Below are positions 26,906-37,643 of a DNA stretch of 40,023 nucleotides, piece after piece. The stretch comes from an uncultured Clostridia bacterium (GTDB taxonomy: Bacteria > Bacillota > Clostridia > TANB77 > CAG-508): assembly GCA_947627415.1 (NCBI GenBank), contig CANQVU010000008.1:1-40023 (forward strand), in the 5' to 3' direction. A program made the translations under genes and the position numbers. The notes under the pieces are model-generated. The model did no database searches, was not told the DNA's origin, and was given only the letters and a program-made list of their open reading frames with translations. Numbering within the stretch: the first letter of the stretch is position 1; every line of letters begins with the position of its first letter.

Positions 26906-26955
26906 TTGACAAAATTGAATATATATAGTATACTAATATACGATTTTAGTATACT
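26906..26955 (+). promoter_or_regulatory. Promoter and operator of the TetR/YhgE operon
   Basis: TTGACA (26906-26911) and TATACT (26929-26934) have a 17-base spacer. The 8-bp palindrome AGTATACT occurs at 26927-26934, over the -10 box, and again at 26948-26955, 21 bases apart centre to centre (two helical turns). This is a likely binding site for the TetR protein encoded next. Confidence 0.75.
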
Positions 26956-26973
26956 TGTGCAAAGGAGGGTGTT

Positions 26974-27555
26974 ATGAAGCAAAAACAAATAATAGAAGCA
27001 GCAAGGAAATTATTTTATAAATATGGATTTAAACGAGTGTCAGTAGATGAAATTGCTAAAGAAGCAAAAATCACAAAAAGAACTTTATATAAGTATTTTA
27101 AGAGTAAAGAAGAAATTCTAGAATACTTTATAAACGAAGAACTAGAAAAAATGGAATCTATGATAAAAGATATAGAAGCACAAAATTTAGAATTTTTAGA
27201 TAGTATTCATCAAGCTCTATATAAACTACTAAAATATAAAAAAGAACATGTATTTCTAAATAGAATAATAGAAGAAATAGATGTATTTAATAATCCTATA
27301 CTTATAAAGGACTTAAAAATAATTGATAAAAAAATTCAAAACTATATACTTCAAAGATTAAATTTAGCAATAGAAAAAGGCTATACACAAGTAGAAAATC
27401 CAGAAGTAACAGCTTTCTTGATATACAAAATGTATATTGCTTTAATATTTGATTGGAATGAAGATAATTCAAAATTAGATGAAACTGTTGTTGCCAATCA
27501 AATTTTAAATATTCTAAAGTATGGATTAGCAAGAAAGGATGGTAAAAATGAATAA
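26974..27555 (+). CDS. TetR-family transcriptional regulator
   Basis: The 193-residue protein has an N-terminal HTH (IIEAARKLFYKYGFKRVSVD and ITKRTLYKYFKSKEE, residues 5-50) and a helical ligand-binding C-terminal domain. ATG 26974 follows AAAGGAGGG. It overlaps the start of the YhgE/Pip gene by eight bases, so it most likely regulates that gene and itself through the AGTATACT sites upstream. The inducer is unknown. Confidence 0.92.
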   Translation: MKQKQIIEAARKLFYKYGFKRVSVDEIAKEAKITKRTLYKYFKSKEEILEYFINEELEKMESMIKDIEAQNLEFLDSIHQALYKLLKYKKEHVFLNRIIEEIDVFNNPILIKDLKIIDKKIQNYILQRLNLAIEKGYTQVENPEVTAFLIYKMYIALIFDWNEDNSKLDETVVANQILNILKYGLARKDGKNE

Positions 27556-29785
27556 CAAAGTGTTTAACGCAATTATATTTATTGTAGTAATGCTAATTCC
27601 AATTATCTATAGTTTCTTCTATCTAAAATCATATTGGGATCCATATGGAAACCTAACAGATATGAAGGTAGCAGTTGTTAATCTAGATGTTGGAGAAGAT
27701 GGAGAAAACCAAGGAAAAGAATTTTTAAAAGAACTAATAGATAGTAATACATTTAACATATGTGATATTACATCAGATGAAGCAACAAAAGGTCTAGAAG
27801 AAGGAAAGTATTATGCAGTAATAACTCTTCCAGAAGATTTTACAAAATCATTAAATAGCGCAAAAACAGAAGATAAACAAATAGCACAGATATCGTATAC
27901 GCCTAACAAAGAGAAGAATTATTTAGCAACACAAATAATAGGTAGTGCTATAAAAACAATAGAAACAAACTTGCAAGGGAAAATAGATAATCAAGTGGTA
28001 ACAACACTTGCAGATAATATTAAAGATGTACCAAGTAGCTTAAATGATATTTCAGAAGGGTCAGGGAAACTTTTAGAAGGAAGTAAAAGCCTAGAAAATG
28101 GAATAGGAAAAATAAGTGATGGAAACAGTACACTAAGCAATAAATATTCTACATTCGATGAAGGCATATCTTCTGCAAAGGCAGGAAGTACAACACTAAA
28201 TTCAGGTATATCTGAATTAAATTCAGGAATTGGTACAATACAAAATGGAGCATATAATTTAGATAATGCAATAGATAAAGTAAATGCTGGTACAGCAGAA
28301 CTTGCAAAAAAAGGTAGTGAAGGTATTAGCAAGCTCCAAACTGGTATATCTGATTTAAATAATGGAGCTGATTCCTTCAATAGTAGTTTAAATGAATATA
28401 CTACAGGAGTAAAAGGATTAGCAAGTGGAACAATAGAGTATACACAAGGAACAGATAAATTAGTAGATAGTTTAGATGAGTATGTAAACAAAGCAAGTAG
28501 TTTTAATACAAATGTAGATGTATTAATAAATGGAATAATTGCTTATGGCAAAGCAAATCAAGATGTATTGAAAGAAAATCAAACGATAAATGAATTATAT
28601 AATGGTGCTCTTGGAATAGAAGGTTATGCAAGTGCTATAAATACTTCTGGTTCTGCTTTAAAAACAGCAGCAGAAAATTTAACAAATAAAAGTAGTCTAT
28701 TAAGTACTTCGTCAAATCAGCTTATTTCTGCAAGTGACCAAATTGAAAATGGTGGTAAATCACTAACAGATGGTGTAGCAACATTAAGTGATAATTCTAG
28801 CCAGCTTAATTCTATGACATCAGGAATTACAGAATTACAATCAGGATTAAATCAAATAAAACAAGGAACAAGTTCAATGACAACTGGAGTAGATAAGTTA
28901 AAGCAAGGTTCTCAAGCAGTACAAGAAGGAAGTAAAACATTAGATAATGGACTAGGAACATTAAAATCCAACTCTACAACAATAAAAATAGCACTAAGGG
29001 ATTTAATGGATGGATCAATAACTGCACATAATGGAAGTAAAGAATTAACAGAAGGTGTTAAAACACTTAAAACTGGAGTAGATGATGGAATTATAAATAC
29101 AAATAACGAAATAAAAAAATTAGATAAATTAGATGAGTTTGCAGAAAATCCTGTAGATTTTAACGAAGAATCTTATGGAGAAGTTAATAGTTATGGAATT
29201 GCATTTACGCCATTGTTCTTATGTATAGGACTATGGGTAGGAAGCCTAATGTGCTATGTTGTTCTATATTATGATCAAAGGAAACGATTTGGAATATTCT
29301 GCCATGATTACAAAAATAAATACTTGCAAAATTTAATTTATATATTATTTGGAGCAATACAAGGATTTATAACAGCATTATTATTAAAAATAGGATTAGG
29401 ATTTAATATTGAAAATTATTTCTTGTATTATACATCAGCAATTCTAATTGGAATAACATTTATGAGTATTATACAATTTTTAATTAGAAACTTAGGAGAC
29501 ATTGGAAAATTCATTGCACTTATAATTTTAGTACTACAACTTGCAGCATCTGGAGGAACATTCCCAATTGAAACAATTTCTTCAGGATTTAGAGCAATAA
29601 GTGCATACTTACCTATGACCTATTCAATTAATCTTTTAAGGGAGATATTAATTCCAACAGCAACAAACTTTACACCTAAATATTTGATGATATTATTAGG
29701 TATAACAGCCTGTTGTATAGTAATAACATATGTATGTGATATAATAAAAAATAATGTTTTAAAAAAAGAACGAGAAATTAGTTAA
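27548..29785 (+). CDS. YhgE/Pip-family membrane protein
   Basis: The 745-residue protein has one N-terminal helix (FNAIIFIVVMLIPIIYSFFY) followed by a long outside region with the family motif WDPYGNLTDMKVAVVN. Many repeats of the form L..G...L..G (EGSKSLENGIGKISDG, LNSGISELNSGIG) predict coiled coils. The C-terminal part holds about five or six helices of the ABC-2 type. Relatives include the phage infection protein Pip and ESX-linked transporters. ATG 27548 is preferred over 27539 for ribosome-site spacing. It is co-transcribed with the TetR gene. Confidence 0.88.
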   Translation: MNNKVFNAIIFIVVMLIPIIYSFFYLKSYWDPYGNLTDMKVAVVNLDVGEDGENQGKEFLKELIDSNTFNICDITSDEATKGLEEGKYYAVITLPEDFTKSLNSAKTEDKQIAQISYTPNKEKNYLATQIIGSAIKTIETNLQGKIDNQVVTTLADNIKDVPSSLNDISEGSGKLLEGSKSLENGIGKISDGNSTLSNKYSTFDEGISSAKAGSTTLNSGISELNSGIGTIQNGAYNLDNAIDKVNAGTAELAKKGSEGISKLQTGISDLNNGADSFNSSLNEYTTGVKGLASGTIEYTQGTDKLVDSLDEYVNKASSFNTNVDVLINGIIAYGKANQDVLKENQTINELYNGALGIEGYASAINTSGSALKTAAENLTNKSSLLSTSSNQLISASDQIENGGKSLTDGVATLSDNSSQLNSMTSGITELQSGLNQIKQGTSSMTTGVDKLKQGSQAVQEGSKTLDNGLGTLKSNSTTIKIALRDLMDGSITAHNGSKELTEGVKTLKTGVDDGIINTNNEIKKLDKLDEFAENPVDFNEESYGEVNSYGIAFTPLFLCIGLWVGSLMCYVVLYYDQRKRFGIFCHDYKNKYLQNLIYILFGAIQGFITALLLKIGLGFNIENYFLYYTSAILIGITFMSIIQFLIRNLGDIGKFIALIILVLQLAASGGTFPIETISSGFRAISAYLPMTYSINLLREILIPTATNFTPKYLMILLGITACCIVITYVCDIIKNNVLKKEREIS

Positions 29786-29791
29786 AACAAA

Positions 29792-29830
29792 TAAAAATAT
29801 CTCGGCTTAGGCTAAGCCGAGATATTTTTA
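29792..29830. terminator. Terminator after the YhgE/Pip gene
   Basis: Perfect 18-bp arms at 29792-29809 and 29813-29830 (core CTCGGCTTA/TAAGCCGAG) with a three-base loop sit between convergent genes. A weaker inverted repeat, TTGTATA to TATACAA, follows within 29831-29895. Confidence 0.85.
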
Positions 29831-29912
29831 TTGTATAGGGTATAGGGAAAATACGCTTTTATCTTGACCCAATATAAGATTTTTCCGTATACAACAAGGT
29901 TAGGTAACCTTT

Positions 29913-31193
<1,281 letters not shown>

Positions 31194-31204
31194 CTATTAA
31201 AATA

Positions 31205-31267
31205 AAATATGTTCCTCCACTCTTAGAAGAACATATTTATTATCATATAAAACTAAAAAAAAGTCAA
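31205..31267 (-). promoter_or_regulatory. Promoter and leader hairpin of purA
   Basis: On the minus strand TTGACT (31267-31262) and GATAAT (31244-31239) have a 17-base spacer. A 10-bp inverted repeat (AAATATGTTC at 31205-31214, GAACATATTT at 31229-31238) covers the predicted start of transcription. It could be an operator or a leader structure. Confidence 0.6.
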
Positions 31268-31272
31268 TAGGG

Positions 31273-31300
31273 AAAAAAGGTATGCCTAACTTTTTGGCAT
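31273..31300 (-). terminator. Probable terminator after cdd
   Basis: On the minus strand ATGCC and GGCAT pair around a nine-base loop and are followed by ACC and six T, right at the cdd stop. The stem is short, so termination may be partial. Confidence 0.5.
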
Positions 31301-31692
31301 TAAAATTTAAAATTATTTGGAAGTAAATCCTCCATAGAATATTCTTGTATACTATCATTTTCAGAAAGTGCATATATTTTGAAATTTTTTCCAACAAATT
31401 CATTCATAAATTGTCTACAATATCCACAAGGAAGGCAATTATCTAATGAATCTAAATTACTACCTCCACATACTACAATGTGTTCAAAATCTTTTTCACC
31501 CTCAGAAATAGCTTTTACAAAAGCTACTCTTTCAGCACAAATTGATTGAATACCATCATTTTCAATATTACAACCGGAATATATTTTACCTGAATTTGCT
31601 TTTAGTGCACATCCTACATAATATTTAGTATATGGTGCATGTGCATTTTTTCTAGCATTTTTGGCAATTTCAATTTCTTTAGATAAATTCAT
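31300..31692 (-). CDS. cdd: Cytidine deaminase
   Basis: The 130-residue enzyme deaminates cytidine to uridine. The zinc site is complete: CAERVAF supplies Cys and the catalytic Glu, and PCGYCRQ the other two Cys. NIENDGIQS upstream is the nucleoside-binding segment. ATG 31692 is chosen (NLSKEIEIAK) with GAGGTG upstream; GTG 31701 overlaps that site. Confidence 0.94.
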   Translation of the reverse strand: MNLSKEIEIAKNARKNAHAPYTKYYVGCALKANSGKIYSGCNIENDGIQSICAERVAFVKAISEGEKDFEHIVVCGGSNLDSLDNCLPCGYCRQFMNEFVGKNFKIYALSENDSIQEYSMEDLLPNNFKF

Positions 31693-31845
31693 AGGTAACA
31701 CCTCTTTTATTTGTGTGGATTATATAGCATATAAGGATTAAAGTCAATTAACTAAACAGAAATTTATTGCTTATATTCACAATTTCTGTAAACCACTCAT
31801 AGAATATAGCAAAAACTTAATTAAAAACAGAAAGGATGAATAAAA

Positions 31846-33094
31846 ATGTCTAGTTACATAATAGAGGGAGGAAATAAATTAGAAGGAGTTGTGGATATAT
31901 CAGGTTCTAAGAATGCTTCATTACCAATAATAGCTGCCAGTATTTTAAATGGAGGAGTTAGTAAGTTATATAATGTACCAAATATTCATGATACACAAAT
32001 AACTTTAAAAATATTAAAGATTTTAGGTTGCAAAGTAGATAAGAAGAATGGTAAAATAATAATAGATTCTAGTAAAATGGATAATCATGAAATTCCAGAA
32101 GATTTAATGAGACAAATGAGATCTTCTGTAGTACTTGCAGGAGCAATACTTGCTAGATTTAAAAACACAGTCTTTACATATCCAGGAGGATGTGATATTG
32201 GCTCAAGACCAATAGACTTACATTTAAAAGCATTAAGAAAATTAGGAATAAATATAGATGAAACAACAGGATATATAAAATGTAAATGTGATAAAATTGT
32301 AGGAGCAGAAATACATTTGGATTTTCCATCAGTAGGAGCAACAGAAAATATTATTTTAGCATCAGTTTTAGCTGAACGGAGAAACAATTCTTACAAATGC
32401 TGCTATGGAACCAGAAATAAAAGACCTTCAAAACTTTTTAAATAGAATGGGAGCAAAAGTAGAAGGGGCTGGAACAAATGTTATAAAAATAATAGGAGTA
32501 AAAAAATTAAAAGATGTAAGTTATAATATAATGCCAGATAGAATAGAAGCTGGGACATTTCTTTGCGCAACAGCAATAACTGGTGGGAACACGCAATTAA
32601 ACAATGTTGTTTCAGAACATATAGGTCCAATTATTAATAAATTGGAAGAATGTGGCTGTAAATTTGAAATTAATAAAAATAATGTAATAATTGATGCGCC
32701 TAAAAAATTAAAATCAACAGATATAAAGACTATGCCATATCCTGGATTTCCAACAGATATGCAATCTGTATTCACATCAATGCTTTGCACAGCAAAAGGA
32801 ACATCAGTTATAGTAGAGAATATATTTGAAAATAGATATAGATATGCAAATGAATTAAAAAGAATGGGAGCAAAAATAAATATAGAAGGTAAAATTGCTA
32901 TTGTAAAAGGAGTAAGAAAACTAAGTGGTGCGACAGTAGAAGCAACAGATTTAAGAGGAGGAGCAGCCATTGTAGTAGCAGGCCTTATTGCAAAAGGAAA
33001 AACAAAAATAAATAGTATTGAATATATTTTAAGAGGATATGAAAACTTAGATAAAAAACTAAATAAACTTGGTGCTAAAATTATTGTAACCTAA
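31846..33094 (+). CDS. murA: UDP-GlcNAc enolpyruvyl transferase MurA (needs one +1 shift)
   Basis: MurA carries out the first step of peptidoglycan synthesis. K22-N23 (SGSKNASLPI) and Cys116 in GGCDIGSRPIDLH are the catalytic residues. After 177 codons the zero frame meets CGG at 32377-32379 and runs to a stop at 32445. Skipping the C restores AEGETILTNAAMEPEI, the conserved MurA segment (AEG.T.I.NAA.EPEI). The frame then continues to TAA 33092-33094. The result is 415 residues, the normal length, with every expected motif in both parts. An essential cell-wall gene is unlikely to be a casual pseudogene. ATG 31846 follows AAAGGATG. Confidence 0.92.
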
Positions 33095-33096
33095 AC

Positions 33097-33150
33097 GAGG
33101 GACATTCCTCGAACTATGAGGAATACCTCGCATGCCAAGTATTGTTCCTC
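33097..33150 (+). repeat. Intergenic palindromic repeat, copy C
   Basis: It starts GAGGGACATTCCTCGAAC, contains TATGAGGAATACCTC, and ends TTGTTCCTC. It starts three bases after the murA stop. The similarity to copy B extends into the following bases (CAAAC.TTG.AA). Confidence 0.65.
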
Positions 33151-33280
33151 AAACATTGCAAGGAGACATTCATAAGTTATAAAAGATGCTTAAATGTGGA
33201 GACTTATTTTTTAATCGATAGACTCAAACTTAATAATAAAAGGGGAAGGCTTAAGCCCTTTATAAGTAAAGGAGATACCT

Positions 33281-34357
33281 ATGAAAAAATCTAAAGGACA
33301 AACTATTGATTTATTATATACAAATAAAAACGAAATAAATAAGAAAATAAAAAGTAAACCTAAAAATAAAACAAACAAGAAAAAAAACAAGGCTAAAAAA
33401 GCACTAAATGATAACAACGAAAGAATAAATTTAGACAATGAAATTATAATAGGATTAACTCCTAAAAAAGAAGAAATTAGTAAAAAACCAAATATTAAAA
33501 AGAGAAAAACAAAAAAAACTAATAAAAAAAATACAACAAAAAGTAAACAAACAAAAACCAAAGCGAAAAATATATCTACAAAATCAAATGTTAAAAGAAA
33601 TGATATAAAAAAGAAAGATACTAATAAAAAGAGAAATTTAAAAATTATAAAATGGATTATAATTGTAATCTTATTAATAGTAGCAGTAATATTATTTCTG
33701 AGATCTAGTATTTTTAATATAAGGCAAATAGTAGTAGTAAATAATAGCAAAATATCATCAGAAGAGATTATAAACTTATCCAAATTAGCACCAGGTATTA
33801 ATATGTTTAAAACTACAAATAGAACAATAAGAGATAATATTACAGCCAATCCATATATAGAGGATGTTAATATAAAAAGAAATATTAATGGGACAGTAAC
33901 GCTTGATATAAAAGAAAGAGAAGCAACATATATGTTAAATTTTGAAAACACTTATACATACATAGATAATCAAGGGTATATGTTAGAAATATCAGAAAAT
34001 TCATTAAAGCTTCCAATTATAATAGGTTTTTCAACACCAAATGAAGAAATTAAAGTTGGTAACAGATTAAATATTGATGATCTAAATAAATTAAATGATG
34101 TTATAAAAATAATGGAATTATCAAAAAATAGCTCTTTAGCAAATATTATTACAGAGATAGATATAGCAGATTCTGCAGACTATAAATTAAAAGTAGCAAG
34201 CGAAAAGAAAACAATAACCCTGGGAGATATGACAAATATAAACATAAAATTGCAAATGGCTTCTACAGTAATAAATAGAGAGAAAGGCAAAACTGGAGAA
34301 ATATATTTTCAAGATAATTCAAAAAAAGCGGTATTTAAAGAAGAGGTTTCGAGGTGA
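33281..34357 (+). CDS. ftsQ: Cell division protein FtsQ/DivIB
   Basis: The 358-residue bitopic membrane protein of the divisome has a Lys-rich cytoplasmic tail of about 120 residues. One helix follows (IIKWIIIVILLIVAVILFL), then a POTRA domain beginning FNIRQIVVVNNSKISSEEII and a beta domain with REATYMLNFENTYTYIDNQG. ATG 33281 follows AAAGGAG. The tail is unusually long and basic (about a third Lys). It is followed by the DUF881 genes in one operon. Confidence 0.88.
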   Translation: MKKSKGQTIDLLYTNKNEINKKIKSKPKNKTNKKKNKAKKALNDNNERINLDNEIIIGLTPKKEEISKKPNIKKRKTKKTNKKNTTKSKQTKTKAKNISTKSNVKRNDIKKKDTNKKRNLKIIKWIIIVILLIVAVILFLRSSIFNIRQIVVVNNSKISSEEIINLSKLAPGINMFKTTNRTIRDNITANPYIEDVNIKRNINGTVTLDIKEREATYMLNFENTYTYIDNQGYMLEISENSLKLPIIIGFSTPNEEIKVGNRLNIDDLNKLNDVIKIMELSKNSSLANIITEIDIADSADYKLKVASEKKTITLGDMTNINIKLQMASTVINREKGKTGEIYFQDNSKKAVFKEEVSR

Positions 34358-34364
34358 TGAATAA

Positions 34365-35091
34365 ATGAGTAAAAATAAAGTAGCAATAATTATGCGGAAT
34401 AGTTTGTATGATATTGACAATGACCATATGTATACAAATAAATACAATAAATGCTGCAACACAAACGGTAGGAACTACATTAAAAGATAATAGTAATTTA
34501 AGAGATGAACTTTTTAGTGTACAAGGGGATTATGAAAGTTTATATAAAGAATTAGAAGAAAAAGAAAAAAAACTAGAAGAAACAAGACAAACAGCTGCAA
34601 ATAATAATAAAGATGATTCTCAACATGAAGTTGAAATAAAAGATAGTAAAACCCTTCTAGGTTTAACAGATATTTCAGGACAAGGTATAATAATAAGATT
34701 AGATGAAGACAGAGAAGTAGATAGTCAAGAAGTGGTAAATATTAATGGGTATTTAGTACATGAAGAAGACTTATTATACATTATAAATGAATTATTTAAT
34801 GCAGGAGCAGATGCAGTATCAATAAATGAACAAAGGATTGTAAATACTACATCAATACTTTGCGATGGAAATATAATAAGAATAAATGGGAAAATGGTAG
34901 GAGTTCCAATAACAATTAAAGCTATAGGTTATCCTGAAAGAATGGATTATGCTCTAACAAGACCAGGAGGATATTTAGACACAATGGCAAATGATGGAGT
35001 GAAGGTATCAGTAGAAAAAAATGAAAATATAGATATTCCTAAATTTGATGGAGTATATAGTTATGACTATTTATCAAGAGGTGATGTATAG
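34365..35091 (+). CDS. DUF881 (YlxW-like) protein, first copy (needs one +1 shift)
   Basis: ATG 34365, after GAGGTGATG, gives ten codons (SKNKVAIIM) and then CGG at 34395-34397. Skipping the C reads GIVCMILTMTICIQINTINA, which completes a membrane anchor. The frame then runs through a coiled coil (LYKELEEKEKKLEETRQT) and a DUF881 domain (DISGQGIIIRLDEDR, FNAGADAVSINEQRIV) to the stop at 35091, 241 residues. Without the shift only an internal ATG at 34408, with no ribosome site, could start the protein, and half of its anchor would be lost. It lies in tandem with a second copy. Confidence 0.85.
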
Positions 35092-35793
35092 TTGAAAAAA
35101 GGACAAGTAACAATAACAATAACAATAGGATTAGTATTTCTTATACTTACAGCAGTTATATTTATACAATTTAAAACAATTAATCAGACAGATATAACAT
35201 CATTAGAAAACATGAGAGAAGATGAGTTAAGAACGGAAATTAGTAATTTTAAGCAAAAAGTAGAAGAGATAGAAAAAGAAATTTCAGACACAGACAGTAA
35301 AATTAAAGAATATCAAGAGGCAATTAATAGTAATAAAGAAGCATCAGAACTTTTAGCAAAAGAATTGGAACAACAAAATAATATTTTAGGTAAAAATGAT
35401 GTAAAAGGAAGCGGAATTATAGTGACACTTACAGATACAAAAGAACAAAAAATCACAGCAGAAGATTTGAGGGAATTATTAAATGAGTTAAAAGCAGCAG
35501 GAGCAGAGGCAATATCTATTAATGGACAAAGAATAGTATATGATTCATATGTAGTAGATATAGGAGATACATATATTAGTGTAAATGGTGAAAGAATAGT
35601 ATCTCCATATCAAGTAAAAGCAATAGGAAATTCAACATATCTAGAAAGTGGATTATCAAAAAAACAATATGGATATATTGATACAAAACTAGAAGAGGGA
35701 AAAGATGTAAGTTTAAAACGAGAAAATAATATTTTAATAAACAAATACAATAGTGACCTAAATATGGAATATGTTAAGGAGGTAGAACAATGA
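35092..35793 (+). CDS. DUF881 (YlxW-like) protein, second copy
   Basis: The 233-residue paralogue has an N-terminal membrane helix (VTITITIGLVFLILTAVIF), a coiled coil (about 40-95) and a DUF881 domain (VKGSGIIVTLTDT, LKAAGAEAISINGQRIVYDS). TTG 35092 directly follows the stop of the first copy, with AGAGGTGATG ahead. DUF881 proteins sit in division operons of Firmicutes and their role is not known. No CGG occurs in this copy. Confidence 0.88.
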   Translation: MKKGQVTITITIGLVFLILTAVIFIQFKTINQTDITSLENMREDELRTEISNFKQKVEEIEKEISDTDSKIKEYQEAINSNKEASELLAKELEQQNNILGKNDVKGSGIIVTLTDTKEQKITAEDLRELLNELKAAGAEAISINGQRIVYDSYVVDIGDTYISVNGERIVSPYQVKAIGNSTYLESGLSKKQYGYIDTKLEEGKDVSLKRENNILINKYNSDLNMEYVKEVEQ

Positions 35794-36188
35794 TAGTAAT
35801 AGCAATAGTAATAGGATGTGTACTTGGAGCATTAATAGGAGTAAATGTTCCAACCATATCTTATACATACTCAGGATATTTAGCAATAGCAATAGTTGCA
35901 GCATTAGATTCAGTATTTGGAGGAATAACATCAGTACTTAAAGGTAATTTCGATTTAAAAGTATTTTTATCTGGATTTTTTGGAAATGCAATATTATCAA
36001 TATTATTAACATGGCTTGGAGTTAAATTAAATGTAGACATTTATTTAGCAGCAATAGTAGTATTTGTAGGAAGAATGTTCACAAACTTAGCAATTATTCG
36101 TAGATATTATATAGACAAATGGAGCAAAAAGGTGGTAAAAGAGGATAAAAAAAATGAGAATGAGAAGAAAACCATGGGTGAGGACTGA
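35790..36188 (+). CDS. sbp: Small basic membrane protein, DUF1290
   Basis: The 132-residue protein has three to four helices (IVIAIVIGCVLGALIGVNVP, then AIAIVAALDSVFGGI and later GFFGNAILSILLTWLGV) and a charged tail. This is the small basic protein (sbp/YlxX-type) usually found beside DUF881 and division genes. It overlaps the preceding stop by four bases (ATGA) and overlaps the start of trmB by 35 bases. Confidence 0.9.
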   Translation: MIVIAIVIGCVLGALIGVNVPTISYTYSGYLAIAIVAALDSVFGGITSVLKGNFDLKVFLSGFFGNAILSILLTWLGVKLNVDIYLAAIVVFVGRMFTNLAIIRRYYIDKWSKKVVKEDKKNENEKKTMGED

Positions 36189-36817
36189 GTTAGCAGAAAG
36201 TGAATTCTTTATAGATAACCCAGTAGAAAATATAGGGAAATGGCATAAATGTTTTAAAAGAAAAAATCAACCTATGCACTTAGAACTTCGGATGTGGGAA
36301 AGGTAGTTTTATTGCGAAACTCAGCTCACAAAATCCACAGATAAATTACTTAGCAATAGATATAAAAAGTGAAGTATTAGGTTTAGCAAAAAGAAACATA
36401 GAGAAAGAGTATCTAGAAGCAAAAAGGGAAATTGATAATGTACTTCTAACAGCATATGAAATAGAAATAATACAAAATATACTAAATGAAAAAGACAAAG
36501 TTAATAGAATATATATTAACTTTTGCAATCCATGGCCAAAGCCAAGACATAACAAAAAAAGGCTGACATATCCAAAACAATTAGAGAAATACAAAATATT
36601 TCTAAAAAAAGGTGGAGAAATATATTTCAAAACAGATGACGAAAATTTATTTAATGCAAGCATAAAATATTTTGAACAAGCAGGATTTGAAATTATTTCC
36701 AGCACATATGATTTACATACAAATCCAATATGGGAAAACAATATTAAAACCGAACACGAGAAAATGTTTGAGGAACAAGGAATAAGCACAAAGGCATTAA
36801 TTGCAAAGTTAAAATAA
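36154..36817 (+). CDS. trmB: tRNA (guanine-N7)-methyltransferase TrmB (needs one +1 shift)
   Basis: TrmB makes m7G46 in tRNA. ATG 36154 gives RMRRKPWVRTELAESEFF and a normal N-terminus. After 45 codons the frame meets CGG at 36289-36291 and stops five codons later. Skipping the C gives LELGCGKGSFIAKLS, SAM-binding motif I. The inserted residue is the first glycine of that motif. The frame then carries YLAIDIKSE, NFCNPWPKPRHNKKRL and FKTDDENLF to TAA 36815-36817. The result is 220 residues, the family length, with all motifs. Confidence 0.92.
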
Positions 36818-36865
36818 AAAATTAAAATATAATATAAAAATGCTTAGAGTATAAAGTTATATCTA

Positions 36866-36894
36866 TTGACAACCATTAAACCATTTTATATAAT
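36866..36894 (+). promoter_or_regulatory. Promoter of the sortase operon
   Basis: TTGACA (36866-36871) and TATAAT (36889-36894) with a 17-base spacer form a full-consensus promoter 24 bases before the sortase ATG. Confidence 0.88.
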
Positions 36895-36917
36895 ATGAAT
36901 ATAAAAAAAGGAAAAAA

Positions 36918-37643
36918 ATGAAAAAATTTATTCTAACATTAATAATTTTAATATTAACAATTATATTATTATCAGTAATAAAAGAAAATTCATATATTAA
37001 AGATAAAATTTTTAATGAAGCAACATTAGAAAATACAACAGAAAGAGAAGAAACTCAATTAAATTTCCCAAAATATAAAAAAATATATAATAATGAAGAT
37101 TTTGTAGGCGTAATAAGTATAATTGGTACAAATTTAAAAGAACCAATATTCCAATCTGATAATAATGAATATTATCTAACACACAATGGTTACAAAAAAG
37201 AACAAAAAACAGGAGCCATATATTTAGATTTTAGATTTGATATTGAAAGTTCAAAGAAAAAAATAATATATGGCCATAATTTTGAGAATTTAGATACACC
37301 ATTTAAAATTTTAGAACAATATTACAGCAAGAACTATTATAATCAGCATAAATATATAGAATTAGAAACAGAAAATACAAAACAGTCATATGAAATTTTT
37401 TCTGTGTATGTAGAAACATATAATTGGGATTATATGAACGAACCATCAGATAACGCAAAAATATGGGAAACAGAATTAAAAAATATGAAATTAAATTCTA
37501 TGTATGATACAGAAGTCAATGTAAATTCTGATGATGAAATTTTAATTCTGCAAACTTGTAGCACAAAATCAGAATATAAAGATTATGAAAATAAATATTT
37601 ATTGATAATAGGAAAAAAATGTGAGGAGGAAATCAAAAAATGA
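36918..37643 (+). CDS. srtB: Class B sortase
   Basis: The 241-residue membrane-anchored transpeptidase (N-terminal helix ILTLIILILTIILLSVI) attaches surface proteins to the cell wall. His120 is in IIYGHNFENLDTPF and Cys214 in ILQTCSTKSEY, both class B signatures. In most sortases a catalytic Arg follows the Cys near the last strand. Here that place reads NKYLLIIGKK, with Lys226 and no Arg. It is coupled by ATGA overlap to the gene of its probable substrate. Confidence 0.88.
   Translation: MKKFILTLIILILTIILLSVIKENSYIKDKIFNEATLENTTEREETQLNFPKYKKIYNNEDFVGVISIIGTNLKEPIFQSDNNEYYLTHNGYKKEQKTGAIYLDFRFDIESSKKKIIYGHNFENLDTPFKILEQYYSKNYYNQHKYIELETENTKQSYEIFSVYVETYNWDYMNEPSDNAKIWETELKNMKLNSMYDTEVNVNSDDEILILQTCSTKSEYKDYENKYLLIIGKKCEEEIKK

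Noticed and set aside
33211..33951. Long minus-strand open frame of 246 codons opposite ftsQ
   Set aside because: It is the antisense of the Lys-rich FtsQ tail, which yields a run of Phe and Leu. It has no ribosome site and ftsQ is clearly real.
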